The notes beneath the pieces were generated by a model that did not search any database, was not told the origin of the DNA, and was given only the letters and a program-made list of their open reading frames with translations. Source: Anaerolinea sp. (GTDB taxonomy: Bacteria; Chloroflexota; Limnocylindria; Limnocylindrales; CSP1-4). Taken from it: DNA of 46,323 nucleotides. Location: the NCBI GenBank assembly GCA_013822395.1, contig PNKK01000018.1:1-46323 (forward strand). The letters are read 5' to 3'. The position numbers were made by a program, and so were the translations under genes. Below, piece after piece: positions 1 to 8,509 of the stretch; position 1 is the first letter of the stretch; each line of letters begins with the position of its first letter.

Positions 1-159
1 GGATGACCGGGGGGCACAGGAGATGGGACGCTTCCGGCGGGATTTGTGGACCGCCAGCTCGTGTCCTCGACCGTGGCTGTGCCACCAAAGGAGGTGATCA
101 GTCCGGTCTCATGTGCGTCGTTCACAGGGAACGCGCGACGGTGGAGCGCGGTCTCGAGG
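1..159. other. Window edge downstream of uvrB, no supported gene
   Basis: This stretch follows the uvrB stop codon and is open in several frames, but no frame resembles a known family. It contains AAAGGAGGTGATC at 87-99 on the plus strand, a 13-nt match to the complement of the bacterial 16S rRNA 3' end. The nearest ATG (111) lies about 15 nt beyond the GGAGGT core and opens a 33-codon frame running into the uvrB 3' end, so the site is poorly placed for initiation. Whether uvrA or another repair gene follows uvrB cannot be seen. Confidence 0.4.
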
Positions 160-3100
160 CTACCGACGACGAGGCGGGCGGGACCCGGTCCGCTTCCGGA
201 TGTTCGGGGTGACCGTCCGGTCCCAGGTCGGCCGGTCCAGCCAGCGCGCCTGCCAGCCGGCCTGGTCCTCGTGCTCGTCCCGGATCCCGGGCAGCCAGTC
301 CGAGGCCGTGCCCGTCCCGTCGCCGTCCGCTCCCCCGCCCTCTGCCGGGATCGCTCCGGAGGGGTTATCGCCCGCGGCGAGCACGGAGACCGACGAGACC
401 TCGAGGGCTGGAGCCGCCGGCTCGATCGGGGCGCCGGGCCTCCCGTGCGTTGCGGGCCGGGCGGTCGCCGCGAGCTCCGCGGCCCGGGCGACGATCACGG
501 ACTGGTCCTCGCTGAGCACGCGGAACCGGATCTGCTGGATCTCGTCCCGGAGGGCGGCCGCGCGCTCGAACTCGAGCTCTTTGGCGGCCGCGCGCATCTC
601 CGTCTCCATCCGCGCCACGAGCTGCTCCACCTTGCGGCTGTCGAGCTCGACGAGCCGGGCGTCGCGTGCCTCCCGCTCGGAGGCGTAGACGACCGTGGAC
701 TCGGCGACCGCGCGGAGCTGGTCGTTGAGGTCACGGATCCCCTTGATGATCGTCCGGGGCTCGATCCCGTGCTCGCGGTTGTACTGCTCCTGGACCGCGC
801 GTCGGCGGTTCGTCTCATCGATCGCCGCGCGCATGGAGTCGGTGACCCGGTCCGCATACATCACGACCTCGCCGCCGATGTTGCGGGCGGCCCGGCCGGT
901 CATCTGGATGAGCGACCAGGCGCTCCGCAGGAACCCTTCCTTGTCCGCGTCGAGGATCGCCACGAGCGTCACCTCGGGGAGATCGATCCCCTCGCGGAGC
1001 AGGTTGATCCCGACGATGACGTCGTAGATCCCCAGACGGAGGTCGCGCAGGATGGCGACCCGCTCGAGCGTGTCCACCTCGGCATGGAGGTACTGAACCT
1101 TGACCCCAAGCTCTCGGAGGTAGTCGGTGAGGTCTTCGGCCATCCGCTTCGTGAGCGTCGTTACGATCGCCCGCTCGCCGCGCTCGACCCGGACCCGGAT
1201 CTCCTCCATAAGGTCGTCGATCTGGCCCTCGGTCGGGCGGACGTGGATGACCGGGTCCACGATCCCGGTTGGCCGGATCAGCTGCTCGACGATCCGCTGG
1301 CTCCGCTCCAGCTCGTACGGACCGGGCGTGGCCGACAGGTAGATCGCCTGGTGGACGGTGGCCTCGAACTCCTCGAATGTCAGCGGCCGGTTGTCCAGCG
1401 CGGACGGCAGCCGGAAGCCGAAGTCGACGAGGATCTCCTTCCGGGTGCGGTCGTTCTTGTACATGCCGACCACCTGGGGGATCGTCATGTGCGACTCATC
1501 GGCGACCAGCAGCCAGTCCGGCGGAAAGTAGTCGAGCAGTGTCCACGGCCGGCTCCCCGCCTCGCGCCGGGAAAGGTGGCGCGAGTAGTTCTCGACACCC
1601 GAGCAGTAGCCGAGCTCGCGCAGCATCTCGAGATCGAACGTCGTTCGCTGGCGGAGGCGGGCGCCCTCGAGTGCCCGCCCCTCCGACTCGAGCTGGCCGA
1701 CCCGCTCCTCCATCTCCGCCTCGATGTCCACGATCGCGGCCTGGAGCTTGTCGGCGGGGGTCACGTAGTGGGTGGCCGGGTAGACGTTGATGTCGCGCCG
1801 CTCCGCAAGGAGCTCGCCGGTGAGCGGGTCCAGCTCCGTGATCCGCTCGACCTCGTCGCCGAAGAGCTCGACCCGGACGAGCCGCTCCTCCGAGGCAGGC
1901 TGGAACTCGAGGGTGTCCCCGCGCACGCGGAAGCGCGCGCGCGTGAGGGCCTGGTCGTTCCGCTGGTATTGGAGGTCGACGAGATGGCGGAGGACCGCGT
2001 CCCGCCGGTACTGGCCGCCGACTCGAAGGCGCAGGACCGTCGCCCCGTAGTCCACCGGGGCGCCGATCCCGTAGATGCAGCTGACCGACGCGACGACGAT
2101 GACGTCCCGCCGCTCGAACAGCGCATGGGTCGCCGCATGGCGGAGCCGGTCGATCTCGTCGTTCCGGCTCGAGTCCTTCTCTATGTACGTGTCCGAGCGG
2201 GGCAGGTACGCCTCCGGCTGGTAATAGTCGAAATAGCTGACGAAGTACTCGACGGCGTTGTCCGGGAAGAACTCGCGCAGTTCGGCGTAGAGCTGGGCCG
2301 CCAGCGTCTTGTTGTGAGCCAGCACCAGCGTCGGGCGGTTGGCTCGAGCGATGGCCGAGGCGATCGTGTACGTGTTGTGGACGACCAGCCCGCCGAACCC
2401 GGCCATGAAGGTCTCCGCTCCTTCGACGGAGAGGTCGTAGACATGGCTGGCCTGGGCAGGGACCGGCTCGACCGATGCCACGGTTGCCCAGCGGCACGCT
2501 GTCAGCCGTCGCAGGGCGTCCACGGGCATGGCAACAGCCGGACGGCGATGGGCTCGACCGACGTTTCGACGATCGAACGCACCGAGAAGCCGCATCGCGG
2601 TGCCACGCCGGAGGCGGCGCTTTCCTGCCTCGATGAGCCCGATCGCGGCGCGCGAGAGACCGGCCATGTGGGCGAGCTGCGCCTGCGTGAGGTCGAGCGC
2701 CAGGCGCGCATCGCGGATCCACGTCGCAGCCAGCGGGAGGACGTCGGCGTTGCCGCCGACGGTCCGGAGGAGCACTGCCGCAAGCTGTCGTCGCTTGCGT
2801 GGATGGACGAAGCCGACGTGTCGAGCGAACGCTCGGAGGTCCTCGTCACCTCGGATGGTCACCTGCCAGTAGTCGCCGCCCTCGTGAGCGGTTCCGACGG
2901 CGCGCTTCCGGGTTGCCGAGAGGCGAGCGACGACTCCGAATCGAAGGAGAGCGTAGGCGATCTCGTTCGCCAGCGTTCGGCTCTTCGTGACGGCGGCCAC
3001 GGCGGCACCCCGTCGCTCGACCCAGCCGTCTCCTTCGAAGTACCCAGAGAGCAACCGCCCGAGTCGGTGGTCGTCGAGGTTCGCCCAGAAGGGCGGGAGG

Positions 3101-4116
3101 TGCTTCTCCCCGGCGACCGACCCGCAGGCCGTCCGCAGCGTCTCCGTGACGACCCGAGAGCCGATCCCGAGCTCGTCCCTGCCACGCTCGAAGCTTTCGA
3201 TGCCGAGTTGCTCGAGCAGGCCTCGGACATCCTCGATGAGCTCCGGACCAGGGGTGATGGTCGCGTAGTCGTCGCCGACGTGGCCCTCGGCCGTGAAGAG
3301 CCCGAGGAAGCGGAGCCAGGCATCGGTCAGGGGGACCGAAGCCGGAAGGCCCTGCTGGCGGCTGCGCCCGACGATTCGCGTCGGCCCGAAGCGCTCGAGC
3401 ACGGCGACGCGTTCGGCGCCGACAGTCGCCGGTGGCGCCCGCCAGCCGCGGTCCAGGGCGAAGCGGGAGGCAAGATCGAGATCGGCAGCGGGTACGCCGG
3501 GCCCCGTTCCATGGCCCGTACCCGACGCCTCGACCATCACGGCCACGTCGAGTCGGGTCGTGGCAGGATCCGGTCGCGCCACGAACGTGGCGATCGGGAG
3601 CGAGTCGCCTTCGCGGAGCTCGGTCGTGGCGACGGTCTCGAGTCGCGCCTTGTCACCGAGGCGTACGAAGCTGTGGTCGCCGGTGACGGTCACCTCGCGG
3701 CCGTCCTGGGTCCTGACGCGCCAGAGCGTGGCCGGAGCGGCGTGGCGTGACATCGCCGTCACGGGACGGATGACGGGCTCGAGGGTGGTCGGATCGATCG
3801 TGGAGACCCGGTAGCCCGGCGCAACCGGCGTCGCGAAGCCGACGTCGGTGCCGTGGTCATCGCGGAAGACCTGCCGACCGGCGAGCGCCTCGTCCACGAA
3901 CGACCCGATCGGTTCCACGGACCAGTGGACGTCGCCGTAGTCGTCTTCACGCCCGATGAGCACCGGCTCGTCCGGAGCGAGGCTCTTCCCCGTGCCGGTG
4001 GCTCCGAGCAGCGTCTGATGGCGAAAGCCGCGCGCCAGGCCGTCGGTCAGGCGCTCGATGGCGGCGGGCTGGTCGCCCGTGGGCTCGAAGGGCGCGACGA
4101 GACGAAAGTCGGGCAC
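160..4116 (-). CDS. uvrB: Excinuclease ABC subunit UvrB, interrupted by an intein
   Basis: UvrB is the damage-verifying helicase-like subunit of the cytoplasmic UvrABC nucleotide excision repair complex. The precursor has 1318 residues. Residues 1-44 and 582-1318 form UvrB and residues 45-581 form an intein. After splicing the P-loop reads GATGTGK-TYTIASA, as in normal UvrB. Visible UvrB motifs include [19 protein letters not shown], the beta-hairpin region [39 protein letters not shown], the helicase motif QMTGRAARN and a C-terminal UVR motif ([15 protein letters not shown]). The spliced product, about 781 residues, is longer than the usual 670-700 because of a Pro/Ala/Gly-rich tail. The start is GTG at 4116 with no Shine-Dalgarno; a TAGACT box lies 6 nt upstream and a LexA-like dyad 30 nt upstream. 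The gene is divergent from the Tad genes. Confidence 0.97.
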   Translation of the reverse strand: MPDFRLVAPFEPTGDQPAAIERLTDGLARGFRHQTLLGATGTGKSLAPDEPVLIGREDDYGDVHWSVEPIGSFVDEALAGRQVFRDDHGTDVGFATPVAPGYRVSTIDPTTLEPVIRPVTAMSRHAAPATLWRVRTQDGREVTVTGDHSFVRLGDKARLETVATTELREGDSLPIATFVARPDPATTRLDVAVMVEASGTGHGTGPGVPAADLDLASRFALDRGWRAPPATVGAERVAVLERFGPTRIVGRSRQQGLPASVPLTDAWLRFLGLFTAEGHVGDDYATITPGPELIEDVRGLLEQLGIESFERGRDELGIGSRVVTETLRTACGSVAGEKHLPPFWANLDDHRLGRLLSGYFEGDGWVERRGAAVAAVTKSRTLANEIAYALLRFGVVARLSATRKRAVGTAHEGGDYWQVTIRGDEDLRAFARHVGFVHPRKRRQLAAVLLRTVGGNADVLPLAATWIRDARLALDLTQAQLAHMAGLSRAAIGLIEAGKRRLRRGTAMRLLGAFDRRNVGRAHRRPAVAMPVDALRRLTACRWATVASVEPVPAQASHVYDLSVEGAETFMAGFGGLVVHNTYTIASAIARANRPTLVLAHNKTLAAQLYAELREFFPDNAVEYFVSYFDYYQPEAYLPRSDTYIEKDSSRNDEIDRLRHAATHALFERRDVIVVASVSCIYGIGAPVDYGATVLRLRVGGQYRRDAVLRHLVDLQYQRNDQALTRARFRVRGDTLEFQPASEERLVRVELFGDEVERITELDPLTGELLAERRDINVYPATHYVTPADKLQAAIVDIEAEMEERVGQLESEGRALEGARLRQRTTFDLEMLRELGYCSGVENYSRHLSRREAGSRPWTLLDYFPPDWLLVADESHMTIPQVVGMYKNDRTRKEILVDFGFRLPSALDNRPLTFEEFEATVHQAIYLSATPGPYELERSQRIVEQLIRPTGIVDPVIHVRPTEGQIDDLMEEIRVRVERGERAIVTTLTKRMAEDLTDYLRELGVKVQYLHAEVDTLERVAILRDLRLGIYDVIVGINLLREGIDLPEVTLVAILDADKEGFLRSAWSLIQMTGRAARNIGGEVVMYADRVTDSMRAAIDETNRRRAVQEQYNREHGIEPRTIIKGIRDLNDQLRAVAESTVVYASEREARDARLVELDSRKVEQLVARMETEMRAAAKELEFERAAALRDEIQQIRFRVLSEDQSVIVARAAELAATARPATHGRPGAPIEPAAPALEVSSVSVLAAGDNPSGAIPAEGGGADGDGTGTASDWLPGIRDEHEDQAGWQARWLDRPTWDRTVTPNIRKRTGSRPPRRR
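2374..3984 (-). mobile_element. Intein with LAGLIDADG endonuclease and XRE-type HTH, inserted in the UvrB P-loop
   Basis: This 537-residue in-frame insertion separates Walker A residue Lys44 from the Thr that should follow it. It starts [11 protein letters not shown] (Ser1 nucleophile) and carries block [14 protein letters not shown] with the TxxH motif. Two dodecapeptide endonuclease motifs follow: [11 protein letters not shown] (near precursor residue 270) and [12 protein letters not shown] (near 355). It ends with block [16 protein letters not shown] and block G VVHN, followed by Thr+1. All residues needed for splicing are present. Between the endonuclease and block F, near precursor residues 466-513, lies a segment that reads as a Cro/C1-type helix-turn-helix ([20 protein letters not shown]). 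Splicing and homing are inferred from motifs. P-loop insertion is a known intein preference in other ATPases; I cannot say whether UvrB inteins with this HTH have been described. Confidence 0.93.
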
Positions 4117-4122
4117 CGGGTC

Positions 4123-4128
4123 AGTCTA
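4123..4128 (-). promoter_or_regulatory. Candidate uvrB -10 element (TAGACT)
   Basis: On the minus strand TAGACT lies 6 nt before the GTG start of uvrB. This spacing would place the transcript 5' end at or next to the start codon, giving a leaderless mRNA, in line with the absence of a Shine-Dalgarno sequence. No good TTGACA-type -35 is seen. Confidence 0.45.
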
Positions 4129-4146
4129 CCAGAGGCGACCGTAAAT

Positions 4147-4159
4147 CGAACGTCCGTTC
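4147..4159. promoter_or_regulatory. Candidate LexA (SOS) box upstream of uvrB
   Basis: CGAACGTCCGTTC contains a perfect GAAC-N4-GTTC dyad, the core of the Gram-positive type LexA operator (CGAACRNRYGTTYG), with a few mismatches outside the core. It sits about 30 bp upstream of the uvrB start, next to the proposed -10. uvrB is a classic LexA target in many bacteria, and a Chloroflexota member (Dehalococcoides) has been reported to use the Gram-positive type box. No lexA gene is in the window. Confidence 0.5.
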
Positions 4160-4267
4160 ACCGGGGACCGTTGGCGCCCGGTGAGCGGTACTGCCCACCC
4201 ATACCGCGGGGCGTTCCCACCGCCGACACTCCTGGTGCACAGGCCGCACCGAGGTCGCCGCCGCCGC

Positions 4268-4807
4268 ATGCGCATCACGGCCCGTCCCAGTTGGGTTCGC
4301 CGCCGCTCCCAGGATGAGGGGCAGAGCCTCGTCGAATTCGCGCTCGTCCTGACGCCGCTCTTCCTGATCCTCCTCGGCATCATCCAGTTCGGCTTCATCT
4401 TCAACGCCTACATCACGATCACGAACGCGACGCGCGAGGCAGCCCGCGAGGCCTCGATCTACGTCTACGATCGGTCGCTGACCGAGGCCCAGAACGACGC
4501 CGCTCGGAACCTTGTCGTCCAAACCACCTTCCAGAGGTCCCTCAACCTCCTCTCCCCCAACACGCCGTACTTCACGACGACCGGAACCTGGACGCAGAGC
4601 GGTGACACGTTCACGAACGGCGACCTCACCGTCTCCTACACGCTCCCGGCGGGCATGCCCGACAGCGAGCCCCGGACGGGCCAGTCGGTGACCGTCCAGG
4701 TTCGCTACCACCAGGACCTCCTGATCCCGCTCATCTCGGCGCTCCTGCCTCGGGACGCCAACGGGCGGATGATCCTGACCGGCGAAGTCACCATGGTCAT
4801 CAACTGA
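4268..4807 (+). CDS. TadE-like pilus assembly protein
   Basis: This 179-residue protein resembles TadE, a pseudopilin-like component of the Tad/Flp (tight adherence) secretion system anchored in the cytoplasmic membrane. The N-terminal segment has the family signature: a short polar stretch QDEGQSLVEFALVL followed by a hydrophobic helix (TPLFLILLGIIQFGFIFNAY) and then a helical region beginning ITITNATREAAREAS. The remainder looks like an extracytoplasmic beta domain (VSYTLPAG, VTVQVRYHQ). The ATG at 4268 starts just before the basic segment MRITARPSWVRRR; an upstream in-frame ATG at 4181 would add a Pro/Arg-rich stretch unlike the family. The stop codon overlaps the next gene by one base (TGATG), so the two are probably translationally coupled. 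Confidence 0.85.
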   Translation: MRITARPSWVRRRSQDEGQSLVEFALVLTPLFLILLGIIQFGFIFNAYITITNATREAAREASIYVYDRSLTEAQNDAARNLVVQTTFQRSLNLLSPNTPYFTTTGTWTQSGDTFTNGDLTVSYTLPAGMPDSEPRTGQSVTVQVRYHQDLLIPLISALLPRDANGRMILTGEVTMVIN

Positions 4808-6723
4808 TGGCCGCGACTTCGTACCGGCGCGAGCGCGGGCAGGTCCTCGTCGTCTTCGCCCTGGGCGTCGCGGGGCTCCTCGCCGCGGCCGGGGTCGCCA
4901 TCGACGTCGGGCGGTTCTACAGCGAGCGTCGGTTCCTCCAGAACGCGGCCGATGCCGCCGCCCTCGCCGCCGCCAACGCGCTGATCCGGGGCGAGTCCGA
5001 TGCGAACGCGGTCATCGCCGCGCAGGATTCGCTGGCTCGGAACCTCCTCGGCGACCCGAACGGGGTCGTCGCCTCGCTGCCGCCGGCGACACCGGCCTAC
5101 GAGGGTGGCCACCCAGGCGACCCGGCGTACCTCGTCAACGGGATCCTCGTCTCGGGCGGGGAAGTCCGCGTCGCGCTCTGGAACGAGATCGGCTACACGT
5201 TTGGCCGGATCGTCGGCCTGGGCAACCAGCCGATCACTGCCCGGGCGCGCGCTCGCCTCGTCGGCAGCCTGCTGCCGATCGCCGTCCGGCGGTACGTCAA
5301 CACGCCGGGCCCCAATCCGGGGGCAACCGCCCCGTGCTCGGACAACCCCAGCTGGTTCACCGACTACTTCGCCACGGCGGTCACCTCATGCCTGGGCTCG
5401 GAGACCGACCCGTCGCTCCGGATGGCGCCGAACCCCGGATCCGCGTTCGACGCGCTCAACCCCGGCTCGGACGCGACGAACCACGGCCCGATCCTCGCGA
5501 TCCTGGGGCAGGGCGCCCAGCCCAACAACGGCGCCAATTTCCGCGGATTCGTCGCGCTCGACATCCGCAACTTCGCCAGCGCCGGCTCGCAGCTCTACTA
5601 CAACGGCGTCGAGCCTTCGACGAACGCGAACAACCTGAAGGCCAAGGAGGCGGGCTGGGTTGCCACCGGCTACCCAGGTCCCATGTTCCCGTCCGTCATC
5701 TCCCCGCCCGACCCGAACGACCAGGTCGCGATCATGTCCGGGAACTCCACGGGCATCGCCATCGATGCCATGAGGCGCCGGTTTGCACCTGGCGACGAGA
5801 TCCTCGTCCTCGTCTACCCGGGCAACGTCATGGCGATCCCGGACTTCGCGATCACCCCACCGGCCCAGCTGACGCTCCCGGCCACCGGATTCACCGCCAA
5901 CGCCGGGTCGCTCAAGGCGTCGCGGAACCAGTCGTTCTCGGGCACGGTGACCTTGAGCACGCTCGGCGACCCGCTCGACCCGCAGAACCCGCTCGCTTCG
6001 GGGGCGATGACCGGCGGCTCGGCTGCGATCACGTACATGCCGAACCCCGTCACGCCGTCGCTGGGGTCGGGACAGACCGTGACGCTCTCGAACATCACGA
6101 CCGCCGGCGCGACCGACGGCATCTACACGATCTGGGTCCAGGGTCAGGCCGGCAGCCCGTACCTCACGACGAAGGTCGAGCCGATCGCGGTCAAGGTCGG
6201 GACGGTCAACCGGGACTTCACGATCACATCGAGCGCCGCCAGCGTCGATGTCGTCTCGGGCGGGAGCGCGACGTTCGACCTCGAGCTCACGAACAGCCCG
6301 GACAAGAACACCGCCTTCGGGGGCCCGGTCTCGCTGTCGGTCGACGGTCCGCTGCCGACGGGCATCGGGACGATCTCGTTCTCCAATGCCACCCCCAGCC
6401 CGACCAAGCCCGGGACGCCGTCCACCCTCACGATCAGCACCGGGACGATGGCGCCGGGCCTCTACACGTTCACGGTCCGGGCGACGGGCCTGAACAGAGA
6501 TTCGCTGAAGGTCACCCACCTCATCCAGGTCACGCTCAACGTCGGCGGCACCGGCAGCTCCGGGAGCCAGGAGTACGTGGACATCTCCGGGTTCGCCGTC
6601 ATGCGGATCGCCACGGCGGATGCGAACACGGTCTCGGCCTATGCAATCTCGCCCGTGATCACCGACATGAATGATCCCCAGTTGCGTCGCGGTCAGGTGG
6701 CGCGACTGGTGCCCTGGAACTAG
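4807..6723 (+). CDS. TadG-like pilus assembly protein with Ig-like C-terminal repeats
   Basis: This is a 638-residue Tad/Flp accessory protein. The N-terminus has the TadG-type signature: ERGQVLVVFALGVAGLLAAA forms the membrane anchor, followed by VAIDVGRFYSERRFLQNAAD and an Ala-rich helix (AADAAALAAANALI). A middle region of about 250 residues has no motif I recognise. The C-terminal part, from about residue 345, is rich in Thr/Ser/Gly and contains two similar beta-rich segments (ending in GIYTIWVQGQAG and GLYTFTVRATGL), resembling bacterial Ig-like or NEW3-type surface domains. It is probably anchored in the membrane with an extracytoplasmic bulk. Start at 4807 overlaps the tadE stop by one base. 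The call is firm for the N-terminus; the repeat assignment is by eye. Confidence 0.8.
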   Translation: MAATSYRRERGQVLVVFALGVAGLLAAAGVAIDVGRFYSERRFLQNAADAAALAAANALIRGESDANAVIAAQDSLARNLLGDPNGVVASLPPATPAYEGGHPGDPAYLVNGILVSGGEVRVALWNEIGYTFGRIVGLGNQPITARARARLVGSLLPIAVRRYVNTPGPNPGATAPCSDNPSWFTDYFATAVTSCLGSETDPSLRMAPNPGSAFDALNPGSDATNHGPILAILGQGAQPNNGANFRGFVALDIRNFASAGSQLYYNGVEPSTNANNLKAKEAGWVATGYPGPMFPSVISPPDPNDQVAIMSGNSTGIAIDAMRRRFAPGDEILVLVYPGNVMAIPDFAITPPAQLTLPATGFTANAGSLKASRNQSFSGTVTLSTLGDPLDPQNPLASGAMTGGSAAITYMPNPVTPSLGSGQTVTLSNITTAGATDGIYTIWVQGQAGSPYLTTKVEPIAVKVGTVNRDFTITSSAASVDVVSGGSATFDLELTNSPDKNTAFGGPVSLSVDGPLPTGIGTISFSNATPSPTKPGTPSTLTISTGTMAPGLYTFTVRATGLNRDSLKVTHLIQVTLNVGGTGSSGSQEYVDISGFAVMRIATADANTVSAYAISPVITDMNDPQLRRGQVARLVPWN

Positions 6724-6797
6724 CCGGGCGGGGCACGGCTCATCACTGCGGTTTGCCGCACGGGCGGTCACCGCCACCGGGAGGCACAGATCAATCC

Positions 6798-7673
6798 ATG
6801 GAGATGGAGTACAGGGACACGAATCGCCGCGGCAAGGCGATCATCGTGCTGGGATTCGTGCTCGCGATCACCGCGGGCGGCGCGGCCTTCTTCCTCATCA
6901 GCCAGGCGCAGCAGCAGGCCGGCCAGGACGAGCTGCAGAAGGTCTCGGTCGTCGTCGCCACGCGCGACATCCCCGCCCGGAAGCCAATCGAGCCCGGCGA
7001 CCTGACGGTCCGCGAAGTCCCGCTCGACGCGACGAACGGCAAGGGCGCGGTCGGGAATCCGGACGAGCTGGTCGGCCGCGTCCTCGCGGTCACGGTCTTC
7101 AGGGACCAGCTGGTGACCACGAACCTCATCGCCTCCGCGGCGGGCGGCGGCGGATTCTCCATCCTCGGGCCGGGCGAGACCGTGGGACCGGACTCGGAGG
7201 CCTGGCGCGCGGTCTCACTCACGATCCCCGACGCCCAGGCGGTGGGCGGCCTCCTCCAGGCGGGCGAAACGATCGATGTCTTCGTGACCGCCACGGTCAA
7301 CGTCCCGCAGGAGCTCCTCAATGAGGGCATCTACTACACGGACCGCTCGACGAAGATCACGTACCAGGACCTCATGATCCTCGCCCGCTCTGGGCAGTTC
7401 TATGTCGTCCGGGCCTCGATCGCCGTGGCCGAGGAGATCTCACACCTGCAGGCGAGCGGAAACGTGCTGTTCAGCGCCGCGCTCCGTCCGGAGCAGGACG
7501 TCCGGACCGTGGATGCGTCGCGGCTCGGATCCACGACGAACCTGATCATCACGAAGTACGGTCTGCCGATCCCGGAGACCTATCCGGTCGGCGGCGGGCC
7601 GTTCGCCACCCTCCCGCCGCTCGAGGCGAGCCCGTCACCCTCGCTTCAGCCCTCCACGTCGCCAACGCCGTGA
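6798..7673 (+). CDS. cpaB: CpaB/RcpC-type Flp pilus assembly protein
   Basis: CpaB (RcpC) is a periplasmic/extracytoplasmic assembly factor of Tad/Flp pili. The 291-residue protein has an N-terminal membrane anchor (AIIVLGFVLAITAGGAAFFL), then the SAF-like domain typical of the family (KVSVVVATRDIPARKPIEPG, then LVGRVLAVTVFRDQLVTTNL) and the downstream CpaB core (AVSLTIPDAQAVGGLLQAGE, then IDVFVTATV). The end is a Ser/Pro-rich tail. The start ATG at 6798 follows a GGGAGG about 13 nt upstream; an ATG at 6753 would add an unlikely Pro/Gly-rich extension. It is the last gene of the plus-strand Tad cluster. No Tad ATPase, prepilin or secretin is present, so the cluster is a fragment of a system encoded elsewhere. 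Confidence 0.85.
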   Translation: MEMEYRDTNRRGKAIIVLGFVLAITAGGAAFFLISQAQQQAGQDELQKVSVVVATRDIPARKPIEPGDLTVREVPLDATNGKGAVGNPDELVGRVLAVTVFRDQLVTTNLIASAAGGGGFSILGPGETVGPDSEAWRAVSLTIPDAQAVGGLLQAGETIDVFVTATVNVPQELLNEGIYYTDRSTKITYQDLMILARSGQFYVVRASIAVAEEISHLQASGNVLFSAALRPEQDVRTVDASRLGSTTNLIITKYGLPIPETYPVGGGPFATLPPLEASPSPSLQPSTSPTP

Positions 7674-7745
7674 CGTCGGCACAGAGGGCCGGGCGTCTCG
7701 CGACGCCCACGTCGCCTTCGCGTCGCTGACCCGGCGCGCCTCCCC

Positions 7746-7780
7746 GTCCGGCCGGCCCGCACAGTGCGGGCCGGCCGGAC
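7746..7780. terminator. Perfect 17-bp hairpin between convergent cpaB and coaE
   Basis: The left arm 7746-7762 (GTCCGGCCGGCCCGCAC) and the right arm 7764-7780 are exact reverse complements around a single central A. It lies between two convergent genes and has no T-run, so a bidirectional structural terminator is likely. A further direct copy of most of the right arm (AGTGCGGGCCGGCCGG) occurs at 7785-7800, inside the last codons of coaE. Confidence 0.75.
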
Positions 7781-7782
7781 AC

Positions 7783-8454
7783 TCAGTGCGGGCCGGCCGG
7801 GCGCTCGATGCGCCGGACTGTCATTCGTTCCGCCCGGTGATCCCGTGGCGTCGAGAGCGCGGCCGCGTAGGCCAACTCGACTCGGACGCGGACCTCACCC
7901 AGCGACCCGGTCGTGTCGACAATGCGGGTCGCGACGGGCGCGAGCCGCATTGCGAGGTCGCCCTGAGCCCGGATCCGGGCCTCGGCGTCGGCCGGGTCGG
8001 CCCCGCGCGCGATGACGCGGTCTCGCTGGGCAGCCGGGTCGCAGGTGACGAGCCAGACCTCGTCGCACAACGCAGCCAGCCCGCCTTCGACGAGCTTGAT
8101 CGCCTCGACCACGACGGCCGGGGCACCCGATGCCCGGGCATCCCGAATCGCCGCCTCGATCCGTGGCCGGACCGCCGGGTGAACGATTGCCTCGAGCCGG
8201 CGCAGCGCCGCCGGGTCCGCGAAGACGAGCCGTCCGAGCGCGGCTCGGTCCAGCCGACCATCCGCGGTCAGGAGGGTATCGCCGAACGCCGCGACGACGG
8301 CATCCAGGGCCGGCTCGCCCGGCTCCATGACCTCGCGGGACACCGCGTCTGCGTCTACGACGACGGCCCCGAGCTCGCGCAGCCAACCCGCGACCGTGGA
8401 CTTGCCGCAGCCGATTGGTCCCGTCACGCCGATTCGGACAGTCCGTCGAGTCAC
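7783..8454 (-). CDS. coaE: Dephospho-CoA kinase
   Basis: CoaE phosphorylates dephospho-CoA on the ribose 3'-OH with ATP, the last step of coenzyme A synthesis in the cytoplasm. The 223-residue product opens with TRRTVRIGVTGPIGCGKSTV, including the P-loop, followed by the typical LRELGAVVVDADAVSREV (Walker-B-like DAD), LGRLVFADPAALRRLEAIVH and HPAVRPRIEAAI. The GTG at 8454 aligns with the usual family N-terminus. A GTG at 8520 would add 22 residues (PREFPGGSHRE...) and overlap the upstream ABC-F gene by 11 bp; it cannot be excluded. The C-terminus runs into a duplicated hairpin arm, so the last residues may be a recent extension. It is the third gene of the fpg-ABC-F-coaE operon. Confidence 0.93.
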   Translation of the reverse strand: MTRRTVRIGVTGPIGCGKSTVAGWLRELGAVVVDADAVSREVMEPGEPALDAVVAAFGDTLLTADGRLDRAALGRLVFADPAALRRLEAIVHPAVRPRIEAAIRDARASGAPAVVVEAIKLVEGGLAALCDEVWLVTCDPAAQRDRVIARGADPADAEARIRAQGDLAMRLAPVATRIVDTTGSLGEVRVRVELAYAAALSTPRDHRAERMTVRRIERPAGPH

Positions 8455-8509
8455 TTCGGGACCGGCCACGGTCGAAGGCGAAGTCTCCCGGTGCGATCCG
8501 CCCGGGAAT

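Noticed and set aside
87..99. Possible 16S rRNA 3' end remnant
   Set aside because: Only 13 nt match; the flanking bases do not fit the conserved 16S helix 45 region, so no rRNA gene is called.
46..3750. A 1234-codon open frame on the plus strand opposite uvrB
   Set aside because: It is antisense to a clear uvrB/intein gene. The product is low-complexity Arg/Gly/Asp-rich with no family motif, a usual artefact of GC-rich coding DNA.
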